Shown here piece after piece: positions 1 through 28,873 of a stretch of DNA of 64,000 bases (positions are counted from its first letter, which is position 1; each line of letters opens with the position of its first letter). The notes below the pieces were generated by a model, which was not told where the DNA came from, ran no database searches, and was given only the letters and a program-made list of their open reading frames with translations. The stretch is from Echiichthys vipera (lineage: Eukaryota > Chordata > Actinopteri > Perciformes > Trachinidae). The stretch spans positions 25,072,271 through 25,136,270 of the forward strand of contig OY829654.1 in the NCBI GenBank assembly GCA_963691815.1. The letters are read 5' to 3'. The translations under genes were made by a program, and so were the position numbers.

Positions 1-862
1 TGGGCATGCATAAAAGGCAAAATGCGTTCGCGCAACAAATATGAAAAACCGCATGTTAAAACTTAATTATAAGCACCAAAATAAACTACTGGACATATCA
101 GTCTTGACATGGTAGCAAGAAGATCGGAGCCTGAAAAATACCATCAGGCCATGTTTTAGCCATAGTTAGCAAACGTGTCCTTGCTAGCAAACGCACCAGA
201 TGAGAAAATCAGCAAACGCACCATATGATGTTTTAGCCTTAGTAAGTAAACGCACCACATGAGAAGAACGTGGTGTAACTTCAGAGATAGAATGTAACTT
301 ACAGATGAGATAACTCAATGAGAGAGTACCCAGACATCCAGACAGAGAGACTTGGCTCTAATAGAGAGATGTCACCAGCATTTTACAAACATTCAGTCTT
401 GCTACTTTAGATAGAAACTGAGTTTGCTTTGTATTAAACAGGTTGATGTCTAGCTAGCTGGACAGCTATTAGCAAAAGAAAATTAAAGGTAGGGCAGAAA
501 AATTGAGAAATTTGAGTTTAGAATTGTAACAGACTTTTAGAATATGTATGAGTGATCTGTGAATTACATTTACACATTTGTCTATACAGGCTACTTTTTA
601 AAGATACCTCCATTTGAATCAATATACTGCAGGATTTCCACAAAAGCAGGCTGTTATTGTCATCACACAAAGGACGTGCTTTCCAGAGATGGATGTATGC
701 CATAGACTGTACGTGTCTGTATGGGTAGTGTATGTGTGCATGTCCTGCTTTTTATGTATAGAAAGCTGATATGCAGCTCTTTCTTAGTTTACACTGGACT
801 TTTCACCCCCATCAATGATAAAATTGTGATCTCTCTCTTCTTGGGCATGATAGGATGAGCAG
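1..862. other. Left edge upstream of the first visible fam131c exon
   Basis: No exon was recognised here. The stretch contains four diverged copies of a GCAAACGCACCA-like unit between about 168 and 262. The missing 5' exons of fam131c may lie here unrecognised or beyond the edge. Confidence 0.4.
168..262. repeat. Short diverged tandem motif, four units
   Basis: Four units of the form (A)GCAAACG(C/T)(A/G)CC recur about every 20-45 bases, two of them followed by AGATGAG or ACATGAG. Spacing is irregular, so this is a degraded minisatellite or chance clustering. Confidence 0.35.
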
Positions 863-3800
863 AATCCATCTAATGGCTGTGTGGCAGACAAAACCAGTGG
901 CTATGACATCGGCGAGCTGGCCACCTCTTCTTTGATGGGTGAGAAAGACACAAAAAAGAGAAATGCAAACATAAACAGGTTTACTTCATGTTTTGTCTCA
1001 TTATATATCAAAACATATGTGACTGGGAAACAGTTGGGAAAGTGTGTTACAGTAGTAACCATGGGAGGTAAGTAATGTCATTTCCCTCCGTCCTTCATGC
1101 CCTTTCCTTCTCACACTTGCTGTAACGCCAATATACCCAGGCAGACATGAGTAAACAGTCAGGCTTGAGTCCGGCTTCCTCATCTCTTCATGTTTCTCTT
1201 TCTTATCCCCCCTTTCCCCCATCCTTTCTGTCTGCCTCATCTCCACTGCTTCCCTCTCTCTCCGGGAGGTTAAATATGTGACTTAATGTGTTATGCCTTG
1301 CTGAACTTTTCCCAGTGAAAGCTCCTTTATTCCCCGACAGTATAATTATGGAGGCTGTGAAAACCTCATGAATATCTTAGTCAAATAGAGACATTCAGGC
1401 AGACAGTTGAGATGCAGACACCTGCTTTGGGAGTGACTGAACCAGTCCAGTAAAAAAAAAAAAAAGCTTTTTGAAATTTACAGAGACATAATCACCTGTC
1501 AGTCATCACTTGGTGGAGCAACTTCTGCAGAGTGGGGAAGTCAGTGCAAGTGACAACCTAACTGACAAATCAAATCACACTGTGCAAACTCAAATGTTAT
1601 AATTATATTTAGAAGCAAATTGCGCGGACATTGTTGCTACATGTATTCTTCTTGTATGATGCAGGTTGATAGATTTATCAGGCTAATGTAATTTTACCTA
1701 CAGCAAACAGCTAAAGCCCTAAGGCACCCAGAAACGGAAATGTTCATTAGATTCCACAAATTCAATAGTGCTGGACCAAACAAAGGTTATGGTATTGTAA
1801 ACCTAGTTCTATCAACACAGGAAGAGTCCTCCACTGGACTTTATGGGTATTTCTCTCCTCCAATAACGAATTCACCCACTGAAATCTGCATAAAGTTTTT
1901 GGCCAATCAGGACGGCAGTACTCAACACTGCAATCCCTTAGCTCTTCAGCGAATGACTATTTGCCCGCTGTATGTTAGGCTGAACACACAGCCCCGATCA
2001 GACGTGTGTTTCAGGGATGGTGTGGCTGGCAAAGCCCTGTGCAAGGTATGCCTTGCGAAAAGCCAAGCAGGGGTCAAAAGACAAGCAAAGTACAGTGAGA
2101 AAAAGGATAGCAGACAGTGTTGTTTACTGCCTGATTGGCCGGCTACGTTTAAACAAATTGTGTGTGTGAATGCGTGCTGTTATTGTAGAGTATTACCCAT
2201 AGAGTCCAGTACAGGGCGGAGCCTTTGTGAGATAGAACAAACAAGTTAATAACAGTTTTCTCTCATTCTTACTGTCTGGTGGTGCATGCGAAACATGCAA
2301 AGTGCAGTTACAAGTAAATAATGATGGTCATTGCTCAGCAAATATCATGGAGACTGGAGACACAGTTAGCTTATGAGATACCTTGCATGCTCATAGGACA
2401 TTTATACAATTGTACAAAATGCTCATTTCATTTGATGGCCATTAGATTAATATATCACCCGTGTACAAGTAAAAATGTTGGCCTGATGATGGCACTAAAG
2501 GAGAGATCGGTCAATTTAAATGTTAGCTGTCAAGCTGTTGAGATAAATTAATTTTAAAGCAACAGCATAAAGGATCTGATATCAGGCTCCCCCTTTAGTT
2601 GGGAAACGAAAGAACTTAGTAGTATTCCAATAGACAGCAAAATTAAGACATTTTGGCTCGGCGTACGTGCAACCAATTAAGCCAGGATGATCAGACCAGA
2701 CTAGTTCAAGGATGGCTTTTTCATTTGTCCCGGATGTCTTCATTCTGCCTTCGTGCAACAGCCCCCAGCTTTATAATATATCAGTGTAGTGTTTACAACT
2801 TGTTTCTGATGCCCCGAGAGGCCAAAGAAACAATTAATGATGCTAATAAGACTCATCATGAAAATGTTATTGCTTTGTTCACACGATCTGACCCCCAGAC
2901 ATTCAGAGGGACACAGTATTATTATTATTCTATGGATTATTACTTTTTTCACTCTGCTGCGTGGACAGGAAGGCCAAAATATCCTTTTTGAAAAACAAAT
3001 GGGATTTTCCTGCATGGTGCACAAACTGGCGCTTCCTCACCATGGAGCGTCGGCCAGGACAGATCCTCATGACAGAGCTGTCACAGTGTGAACGCCGGCT
3101 GAGGCAGCAGGGTGTCGAGCTCAAATGAAAATAACATGTCGGGATGTTTTTTTCTCAGTTTCAATTACCCCTGACTGACAGCTCTCTGGCTTCCTTATTT
3201 TATTCAACTGAATTTCTCTCTAAGCTTGTTTCCCTGCCCTGCTCTCTCTTCTTGACTGTTTTTTTTTTTTAAACTTTTTATCTTAACATTTCCTCCTCCT
3301 CCTCCTTGTCTTTTCACCTTTGCCTTATCAACCTTTCCTTTTTCCTTGTGTCATTTTACATCAGTTTAATTTACCTGTTCTGCAATATGACTGAGGTATG
3401 CTGTCACTTTCATTTCCCCAGACCTTTCTGCCCTTGTCTCTTCTGATTAAAATAAATTGTGGCTTCTTGATTCCACGGTTATGAACACTATTACTGTAGG
3501 GATAGAGGGACACAGAAGTTCTAGATACTGCTCAGTATGAATGAATTAAATCAACAGAGCTGTAGATTTGAAATAAAGGCAATGACAGGCAGCATAGTCA
3601 CACAGCTTCAATGTTTAATTCTAAAGGTGTGTTCAGTCGAATGCAAGAGTCAGTGCGACTGCATACAAAGTCAAAAAGAAAGATGAAGCTGGGCACCATC
3701 TGTTGCTTGTAAGCTCACAGCTAATGTCCATACATGGGGTCATCCCTATGTTCCACAGGTCCTACCCAAAAAGGGTCCTATGATCCCCGGTCGCATAAGG

Positions 3801-6800
3801 CCATGCCTTCGCTGATATAATTCAGCATTTTGTTAGGGTTAGGGGTTACAGTTAGGGTCAGGGTTAGGTGGTAGTGTTAGGGTCTACAGTTGCCTATTTT
3901 TGCCAGGGAATTCGGCAACGATTGTGGAAAAAATAACAGACCGGGGAACATACAAAGCGGGAGAAACAGGACAGGGGGAACATAGTACGCTCCACTGTAC
4001 AGATGGTACTTTGGCTGTTTTGAGCAAATCAACACTGACAAAATCATGCAAATGATATGAGGCATACTTTTACTTTGATTTCTGTCTGTACACGTTTAAA
4101 CCTATGTATATGCATCGAAAGGAGTTGATCTCCAGACCGATCAGTTACTTCGAGTTGATACAGTGAAATGTATTTAACTTTTAGAGTTTTTATACTTTTG
4201 GAGTTTTTTATACTTTTTTATACTTTTTGCATAATAAGCCCGCCGCCCCCCAATGACCTCAATCTTCAGCTAAATACGATAAAAGGCATAAAAAGCTCTC
4301 TCCAAAGTCACCTCGGGTAATGATGGTTTTTGATGGAGCTCTACATCAGACAGCAGCAGAAGTGCCTCTTTCTGCCTTCAGGTTATGCAAATCAGGAGGA
4401 AATGCTCACCTTCAAAGTCTGAATTATGCTAAAAGTGTAGAATCTATAACCATTTCATGATTCTTTTCCCTCTGTGTATTCTTTTTCCATTTCCATATAT
4501 CCCCGTCCCTTACTGTGGCGTTATTTCGCCCTTCTCTATCCCCTACTGTATACCTAACACTTTATCTTCCATTTAATCCACTTTATCAAGATATATCATC
4601 CTTCTCCTCCCCTTTTTTAGGTCTGGTGGCCACGATAAAGGAGCATATCACCAAGCCAACAGCGATGGCCCAGGGGCGAGTTGCTCACCTGATTGAGTGG
4701 AAGGGATGGGGTGGAGGCGGCGAGGCCAGGGGAGGTGGGGGCGGTTGGAGCGGGGCCTGGGGGGGGATGGGGGCCGAGCTGCAGGAGAATGAACAAATCT
4801 ACTCTCAGATGACCGATGAGATCAAGGAAGCTCGCTTCGCTGCAGGTGAGATAGACGAATGAATCGAAGAACAACAAGATGTGGTCAGTTTAGACAAAGT
4901 GTAGCTCAGGGCCCTGCGGGCTTAGTTCCTGTTCGATTGGCTTGTGCAGAGGGAGTTTCTACAAAAAATCAATAGACTTTAAGACATGACAGGAACTCAA
5001 ATCTAGTGCACTTATTTGATTTTTCTTTTGTTTGTGATGGTGGTTGTCTCGGTGAAAAACAATTAGGGGGTTGACTTCTGAGAAAAGAAACGTGAAATGT
5101 TTGTTTGTTTCACAGGCGTAGCAGAGCAGTTCGCCCTGGCTGAGGCCTCCATGAATGTGTGGTCCATGAACGACAGCTCAGAGCAGCCCTCCACCAGCTT
5201 ACAAGGTTTGTCACGTAGAAGGATCCCATGTTTGGAGCTCGAGGTTCTGGTCTTACATACATTTCATCTTAATTTAAAGCTTCTCCATGGGGTGTTCTGC
5301 ACACTTTGCACATCGGCTGTCTTTACTGATAGTAGTCGGATCTTATGGCTTGTTCTTTTGCTTTTCGTCTCTTCTTCTTTTTTTTTTTTACTGGCTTTAT
5401 CTGTAAAATAATCAGTAGGATAATTATAGTGTAAGATTTGGATCAGATTCAAACTGCGACATCCCACCAATAACCTATAATTTAATTTGTGATGTGTGTT
5501 CAGTATTAAAACCCACATGTGACTTCCTGGCCACTGCCTAACTCACTTTCTTATACGTTGAAGAAAAACTATGCAAGATTCTGCATCCCCAAAACATTGA
5601 AATATTTGTAGGTCAGGGCGATTAAATAGTAGGATATGTCAAGAATAACAATCCTAGTATAACAAAAAATAACACTATAATGAAATAGTACACACACAGG
5701 ACTCGTAGCCAGGCCGCAGTTGCTGCAGTGTGAAACCAAAGGATCCTGAGCAAAGACTTATAATAATAATAATAATAATAAAAACAATGGCCACTGTGAT
5801 GTCTACCATTAGTTTGTGGACTACCGTTTTGAAGCCTTGAGTTTGGCTTTGGGTGGTCCTGTCTGGATGGTAACCACAGATTCTTGAGAACTCTTGCAAG
5901 ACTCAAATACCCACCTATTATATTAACCATAACCATTTGATTCCTTACCCTAACCTTATAACCTTAGATTGATTTGATTTGGTTGTTGCCATCTTGGTAT
6001 TTTGGAGCCAGAAGGGGCCATATTTGAACAATGTTGACATTTCAAGGTAAATGCTAAATAGAACATTTTTACCGGCTGATGCAAATCATCCAGTGGACTT
6101 TTGTCAGAAGGTAAACGGTAGAGACACTTAGAAACAGTTAGAAATAATGCTGGTTTAAAGCATTTCACTTTTTGGACCTGGAAACTCTTTTATTAATATT
6201 AATGATGGATTTATTAGACAAAGGAGACTTAACAGATGACACATTTAGTACATTTTGCACAACATAATTGATTTTATTTATGTTATGCATATACTTGTAT
6301 ACTTTAACCACACTAATGGCTTCATTTGGGACTTGTCATCATCATGCGTCACTAATGGGTCGAAATGTTTAACATTTTCATAATGACCACAATCCAATCT
6401 TACTCACCCCTACTTTGAGCTTAATGCCGATATAGCATATTAGCATTCTAAGGCTAACATGCTAACATGCTGTGCATTTGGCAAATGCTCTGTTTCTTTC
6501 AAACAACCATAGTCCAAAGCTAGATGACTATAGATGCATTTATTCAGTGACACTTGTTATAGCTCAGCCAATCAACAAATTGAGGTGTCAGATTTGTCCA
6601 AATATGGTTGTCTCTTTCATTGTAATTACTTTAGTACATTTTCAAATGCTTTTAGCTGTACCAGCTGTGGAGGATGTTCACTGCATATCATTATTTATTA
6701 TTTATTTTAAGCATGTCTTTGCACATATTCTGCTCATGAATTGACATGTATTTTGGCATAGAAATTAGAAATTAATAGATTTCACATTTATAGACATCTT

Positions 6801-7291
6801 AGGGTTAAGCTACATGCAGCAGCTGCTCAGAGTAAATGGCTTCTTTTTTGATCAGTAAATCTGTACTATTTCTATCATAAAGCAATATAAAGAACTACAG
6901 CTTCTAAAACCTCTGTATCTTAAGAGGACCCAGCTGTCGCTAGTTGTCTTCTTTTTTTTTTTTTTTTACTGTTTTCAAGTAGCAACCACTTGAGTGAAAC
7001 TGTTATTATCCCTCCTTAGCAGCACAAAGCCACTTCTTGTCCCAGTTCCTGCTGGACGGTGGAAGCGTAAGTGTCCCTCAGCACCTGTACAGCATCCATG
7101 CCCAGACATATGGTGACAACAGGACGGTCAACCTGATTCTTCCCCCGATGGTTGACTCCATTTCCCCGACGTCAAACACCTCGCAGGAAAGAAATCATCC
7201 CCTCGAGGACAGAAGTAATGCTAAGATAGAGGCTGCTGTCCGACACGTAGACAGCAGCTCGCTGTCAGAGGATGATGTTTTTTATAACTAA
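863..7291 (+). CDS. fam131c: FAM131 family protein, FAM131C-like (5' end not found)
   Basis: Four exons join in phase: 863-938, 4621-4845, 5116-5205 and about 7023-7291 (the last acceptor could be 7020), ending in TAA; about 220 codons are visible. The first junction gives ELATSSLMGLVATIKEH, followed by ITKPTAMAQGRVAHLIEWKG and later EARFAAGVAEQFALAEA, the conserved FAM131 core. A FAM131C assignment rests on the clcnk neighbour. The biochemical role of the family is not established. No start codon was assigned: the first visible exon opens inside the protein, so one or more 5' exons lie upstream, probably outside the window. Between the conserved EWKGW and the EARFAAG segment there is a run very rich in Gly and Trp (4706-4775). 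The tail after residue 130 is Ser-rich and poorly conserved. It converges on clcnk. Confidence 0.88.
3835..3885 (+). repeat. TTAGGG-like motifs in fam131c intron
   Basis: Five GTTAGGG-type words with small spacers occur within 50 bases. They are interrupted and not a continuous telomeric array. They sit inside the 3.7-kb fam131c intron 939-4620, which otherwise shows nothing I can name. Confidence 0.4.
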
Positions 7292-7561
7292 CAGGAGACC
7301 AAGCCAGCAAACTTGATGGCAATCTCTAAAATGAGCCTCTCTGAGGGGACTTGAGTCTCAGCCACCAGCAATGACTGATACAAAAAAAGTAAAGGCAGAC
7401 ATTTAAGAGAGATCTCAAGAATCAATTCCTCAAACGACTCGTCTGGGAAGGTTCCAGCTCCTGTTCTTCAGATACAAAGACTCCAAATGATATTTTCCCC
7501 TCTGAGGAAGCATATACTTGTATGGTTCCACTGTTACATTTGAATTTTGTATTCAGTGTAC

Positions 7562-7567
7562 AATAAA
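7562..7567 (+). terminator. poly(A) signal of fam131c
   Basis: AATAAA lies 271 bases after the fam131c stop codon and is the first canonical signal there. Confidence 0.6.
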
Positions 7568-9785
7568 CACTTTCATAATATAGGTAGAACTCAACTGTGA
7601 AGAGTCGGATGATACTGTTGTATATATCTTGTCACATCAATTTGAATGTACTGTGTGTACTGTGCAAGGCTTTCCTATTCCGTTGTTGACTCCTTCTTCC
7701 TTCACATTAACGAATTGAACAGATGAATGTAGTTAAGGGTCAATAACTCACAGTCTTGCGTAGAGAAAATATCAAGAAATTGAAAATGTTTTTCTCATCT
7801 GAATCTAGAAAGAAGAAGAAGTCTGTTGTAAGGAAAGCTTACATCCAATTATCTGCGTGAATCCCGGCTATGATTAGCTATTATTCACACTTCTGTCTGA
7901 GAGCGCCAGGTGCAAGCGAGCGGTGCAGAGAAAAAACAGAAAAATGTAGAAGAAACAGAAAGGGAGCAGAATTTGTCAGCATGCATGTGGTCTCTGTGTA
8001 AGTTACTCACACACAATGTGACGTTGGTTAAAGGAATAGGCTACTTCACCCGAAAAATGAGGTACAAATGGTCATTTTGAGGGTGTAGTATTTCTTTAAA
8101 TAGTCCTCCTGGGCTGATGTCCTTTGTTAGCTTGACCCATCCATTCACCCAGACCTCCTCCCTACGCAGACTTTGTCACTCAGATGCTAAAGGGTTGGAC
8201 AATATCAATTGGACACTCTCTGAACACTCAGTCTAGAATCAACGGGAAACCAGCAGACAGAGACTCAAGCTGCTCTTCAGAAGTGGTTTTTAGATTAGAG
8301 TCCTGATGCATGTACAATCTTAAGAAATACATGTCCTTTTAGTTGACTTTAAAAAAGAAGATGATTTATACGCATTTAGTATTAATCATCTCCTTAGATA
8401 CCCCCCACCCAAGGCATCCTTGAGTATGATTGATCACTGTTAGTAATTGCAATTTATTAAAATGTTAAATGTCTGGCATAGTGATCACGATCATGATGAA
8501 TTACTTTGGTAATAGCAAAATGATGGCCAAAACTATAAAAACAAGGCATTGTATTGGATTACTGGATGGCAGACTTTTACTTTTCACTGATGGAAAAAAA
8601 AATATGAAATTAAGGCTTAAAACAAAAGAAACTATATGGTTATTACATTTCATCAGTCTTATCAGAATTTTCTTTTAGCACTTCATGTAACAACGCAAGT
8701 TACTCTTTGTGCAAGACATTTAATTTTAATTTGATTTGTGATTCACATTTTTCCTGAGCTTCAATTATCACACCAGAAAGGCACTCACAGCAATCCACCT
8801 TTGATTAAGTTGAGCAGGAACCTCTTGTGTAACATTTTAACTTGTGTCCTGTTCCTGATGTGGATATGACAAATCACTCAATATTTTGACCTTGAAGCCA
8901 TTATGAGAAGAATGGTAATGCATATTATTAGTATTATGATGGGAGCATCCAGGTGAATATGGGTGCAGTGTATGTGTTGCTGAATGCCAGAATAAACTTT
9001 CTTATGCTGTCACTGGGGGGTGCCAAAACCAGAAATGTTCAAATTCAACACATAGCAGCTTTTACTTGGGACTCCCAACCTTTAAAGGGGACATATCAGG
9101 TTCTTTTCCAGGTTCATACTTGCATTATGGATTTCTACTAGAGCATGTTTATCTGCTTTAATGTAAAGAAATATACCTTTATTCACCCTGGGTGCACTCA
9201 CATTTGGCCCAGTTAAACCGTGCCCTGCTTAAGCCCAATTCTGATATGTGCATTTCTCTTTGGATAGAGCGTTTTGATACTTTCACAGTAAAAATGGGTT
9301 TAAACCTTTAAAGGTTTAAGTTGACACTTGCCTCATGACAGTTTTGTCAAACCAAGCAGAGTGGGTATGGGGGGTGTGCAATCGTTTACTTATCAAAGGA
9401 TGTATCAGTGCTCTGCATCATGATTTTCATAATGTACAGAAATGAATAGAAAGCTCAACACATGTGCAGGGTGACATCAGGGTAATCGCTCTACTTGCTC
9501 TTTTACAGGCTTTTGTTTTCATCCCACGTATTATTTTGGGTCCAAACACTTTTAATATTGCTGATCAGTGAATGAGATAGTGTGCTACCTCTTCAGTGGA
9601 GGAGATCCTGCTCTGATAAATGTTTCTCATAGGAGCCTCCGACTGATGATAGTTTTGTTTGTGTGCAAATGTTACACTTGAGTAGTGAAGAGGTGGCTTC
9701 ATTATCAAAGGCAGGCTTGTGTTGCAGCTTATCAGACAGTTTTGTGCTTAGAGAAAGGTCAAGGCATGGTTTCCTGAGTCACTGC
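7568..9785. other. Intergenic, fam131c to clcnk (convergent 3' ends)
   Basis: No coding exon was recognised. The stretch includes a dispersed repeat at about 9085-9200, described separately, and otherwise unique-looking AT-rich sequence. The clcnk 3' UTR must lie in its right part; a TTTATT (AATAAA on the minus strand) at 9178-9183 is one possible signal. Confidence 0.5.
9085..9200 (-). repeat. Dispersed repeat, same family as 33890-34115
   Basis: The words CAGGTTCATACTTG, TTTCTACTAGAGCATGTTT and GCTTTAATGT match, in reverse complement, the right end of the copy at 34030-34115. Similar sequence is common in teleost genomes as a short non-coding repeat; the class is unknown to me. Confidence 0.55.
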
Positions 9786-24830
<15,045 letters not shown>

Positions 24831-26534
24831 GTTGTCTGGAAGTGTTTGTGACTTTAACAGTCTCAGACAAACACTGAGTGTAACGATGTAATATATGAAT
24901 CTGCCACTGCAAAACTCAAAGTGAAGACAGTTAGACTTACCTTCTATAGCACTGGAAGTGTTGTATCTGTCCGTATGGTCATATGTGTGTGTATGTGACC
25001 TCTGTTCAGGTATTAGCATAGAAGTGATGGAGCAGTCATGGTTGAGAGAGTAGCTAATATTAACTCTTAATGTCCTTCATTGGTCTCTGTGAGAGATGTT
25101 TTCATGCTTTCATGCTTTTTAATAGATTTCTGGTGATATTATCAGCCGTACTGCAGAAAATAATTAACCTCATAATCTCAGTGTATAATACCACAAATTG
25201 AACATGACTGGGGATTACAATGATTATATATCAGTTTGACAGATAAATATAGTCTACGGTATATACTGTATATATTGTCAAACTACAGTTTCCAAGGTCA
25301 CGAGGGAACTTACTTCATAATATATTGACATTTCAATAATTATAATTATTTTGTGCTGGCAGAGATTACAGGGTTATTTGCAGAAAGATAAAAAATGTGG
25401 AAGACATTTAATAAAGTACAGAAAAGAATCCAAATGCATTATAGAATGGGTAGCTCAAATCAAGGTGATCTGATTGATCCGACTATGTCGTAACAATTCT
25501 TTGCACAATTATATCACTCTGTGCCTGAGAAAAAACAAACCAAACAACAAACTCATAGCCTGACAAAGTTACATAGCCAAGACCTGCTAACATTTGTTAT
25601 AAACTAGTTTATCCGGGGGCTTAAAGCTATGGCTCCTATCAGTCCTAACCTGGAATGAGCTGGGAGAGTAGGATGAGGCAGATCAGTGTACCACAAGACC
25701 CATTGCTGGATTAGCAGTTAGCTCTTCTCTCTGACTCTTTGGTGAGATCAGTCGTTTTACTTCAGTTTTGTTAATGTTCAAACAATAGAGCAGGTGTCCA
25801 CGAGCTGGAACAGTGTGACTGCAGTGTGGTCTTTCCCACACTTTGATTTTGTCTTGCAGTTATCCCAACTCTGAATTTTCTTTGAATTATGTCCTTCCTT
25901 TTATACACAAGTTGAGAGAAGTAAAAGCTGTTCTTGTTGTGTCCAGTGTGGTTTTGGATCACCCATGGTTACTGTAGTCTGATAGTTGGAGGCTGGATAC
26001 CTAATGACAGTTAATGAGCTGTCAGACATTTAAGAGGCTGACAATTAGCTCCACATATTCTTGATTAGTCACATATTCTTGATTAGTCAGTAACCTTTTG
26101 ATTTTAAAGTCTTTATTTTATCACAGTTTCATGAGTCATTATCTATAGCAACAGAGTCAACCCCCTCTCTTTCTATTATTTTACTTTGCATACAAATGAT
26201 TCCCATGACATCTCAATTTTGAGAGCAGAGCGCTGGTGTCAGATCAGTACTGGCAGAGAGAGACGGACTCAAAGACAGAGAGATGCAGGGACGCAAGCAA
26301 CCAAATTAACATTAACTGTAATAATATCTATAGTAATGATATGAATATGATAGACTCTGCCATTGTGAGGACATGAAAACAGGTCACATCCACCATACTA
26401 ACAAGTTATGGCAGTTAAATGATATGAATAGTATAAATAATGGCAGTTAAGGTAATAGAAATATGAATAATAGCAATCCTGGTGGTGAATGATACAAATA
26501 GTAACAATATTAGCTAACGACTAATGGTATTATC

Positions 26535-26690
26535 CATCTGTCCAACCAATCTTTAACACGGGGTCGCAGGGAGCTGGAGCCATTACATCCGTTGTGAGGC
26601 GGGGTATGCCCTGGACAAGATGCCAGTCCATCACAGGGCACGTAGAGACAATCATTCACACTCACATTCACACCTACGGGCAATTTAGAG
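26535..26690 (-). mobile_element. LINE/SINE 3'-tail repeat, second copy
   Basis: GGCGGGGTATGCCCTGGACA, CCAGTCCATCACAGGGCA and TTCACACCTACGGGCAATTT form the same repeat as 19555-19712 in the opposite orientation. The GATG tail has decayed to CATCTGTCCAACC at the left end. Confidence 0.65.
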
Positions 26691-26942
26691 ATATCAATTG
26701 ACCTAACACATTCACTACTTCATGCCCCTCTAGTTCTGGCACCCTTGCTTAGACCACACCCATCTTGGAACTTGGCCGTCCTTTTGATCTCAACTATCAC
26801 AGCCATAAAGTTTTATGTTGCTATGTTGCTATTGTGGTAACAAAATCTGTCTACAGATGAATAGATATCTAGCAAAAAACTCAAAACCATCTCTTTGTTA
26901 GTTCCTGCTCCAGAAGTCTCCAGAAGCTCATTTAGCCATGGT

Positions 26943-27045
<103 letters not shown>

Positions 27046-28416
27046 ACTCATATGGTAAAAACAATGCAGCTGGTAAAATCATGTCGTGGCTTCCTTCTCA
27101 TAGCTTCTAAAAGCCACTTTTATCAAAACGTTTCCAACACGAAGTCTTTCAAGTTATTTGATTTCCTCACTATTGTTTTGAATTGTTTGCTCATCAGGCT
27201 GAACTGATGTTGAGTTTTTCATGACGACTCAACATCAAATATTGTTCTAACATACAACACACACTGTTTCCCATCTGCGTATTCCACCAAACATTCACCA
27301 CACCTGTCTCATATTAATTGGATGCAGTACAGTGGCAAATGTACAATTGTACCACAACAACAGCAAACAAAACACTGGCTCTAACACACATTTCATTACA
27401 AAGAACTATAATATACATAAAATCTAGCATTTGTAACACAGTGTTATAACAATAAAGATAAAAACATCATATATTTATACATACGCCCAATACCCCAGAT
27501 GATTAATTTTATTTATTTATTCATTTATAAGGACAATGCATATTAATTAACATTACTGTAAACATACCAGTGTTAGCCAGCGGGCTAATTTTCAAGTGTA
27601 GTCCTTAAAAGTGTTTTGAGACCAAAGTAACAGGAATCAGCAAGGCATTGGTGCAGGTTATTATGAACTGGCAAAAAACACCAAGACGCCAGAAAGACAG
27701 CATCAACAACAAATGAAGTATTGTCAAGAGAGTGCAGAAACTCTGCAGAGCAGAAAGCCATAAACATTAACACCGTCATACGTCAACAATACTTTACTCT
27801 CAGACTCTGTTTGTTATGCATCTTTTTACTTTTGACATGTTTCTCAGGTGGTGGTATACAGACAAACAACAATCATAAAACACTATAAAATTCAGTAAAT
27901 TCTTCGGGCGATGAGTAAAATAACAAGTAAGATAATTAAATTACCTATTTCATGTTATAAGAACAACAAATTCCATACGAATAATGAACTCTACCTATCG
28001 AAATTACCAATTCCATTCACACACTGCGAGGCAGAGCATATCGATTACAGCTTTAAACTTATGACGTCGGAGAGAGACGTAGGCCATTTTGGAGCAGAAA
28101 AAACAATGAAACTGTCTCATGTCTCACAGTTTAATTTTCCGTAACCATACTAAACAAGATTAACCTGGTCGACGAATCCTTTCGACAAACGTTTTCGTCA
28201 TTCCCACAGTATCAATACATATAATTAACATCCTTGTTGTTATTTAATCATACGCTGCAGCACACCATAAAAACTGAATTTATAGCCTTTTTTTAAACAT
28301 AGTTTAAGAACACTAACATTTACTCAAGGGTGTGTCAATATGTAATTGTGTAAATATGTAACCCACAGTGACCTAAGATAAACGGATGGCAACTGAATAT
28401 CCTTTTTCGTCTGGCT

Positions 28417-28474
28417 TATAAAGAGAGCTCCCTCATCTGATCACAGCATCACAGCATCACAGCACCACGACAGG
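28417..28474 (+). promoter_or_regulatory. TATA box and non-coding first exon of the lectin gene
   Basis: TATAAA at 28417-28422 is followed about 25-30 bases later by the likely transcription start. A short leader ends at a GTAAGC donor (28475). The leader contains three near-identical 9-base units of the form TCACAGCA. The next exon opens with the start ATG directly after its acceptor AG (28872-28873), so this leader is the only 5' UTR seen. Confidence 0.6.
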
Positions 28475-28873
28475 GTAAGCGTTTAATTTGATATGGTGGG
28501 GTTTTTTTTTGTGTTGTTCCTTTTCTGTTTCTCTCCTTGGCAGTGAGGTACAGTTTATGGACGTGGCTGGTTGTCAATTTCAATTTCAATTTTTCAATTT
28601 TTTATTTAATTGTGCAGGTTGTGCAGGTCTCTCTAGCACCTGGAACTAATCATCACCATCACTCCTCACATAAAAGCCTGGTCAAGACTCCAGATTTTTC
28701 CTGTACAGCCAGTAGTGTGTTTGGGGTTCTTGTTACCTGTGGTGACTACATAGTTTAAAAAAAAACGACATCATTTCAACCACAGATGGTCCTCCTCAGA
28801 TAAATATAAAAAAGTTAAACAGTGTTCATAAAAGTATAATTTACCCAACCCTAAATATCCGCTCTTTACACAG

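Noticed and set aside
1740..2249. 169-codon open frame in a fam131c intron
   Set aside because: No recognisable domain, mixed composition, no splice logic and no similarity I can name. A chance frame.
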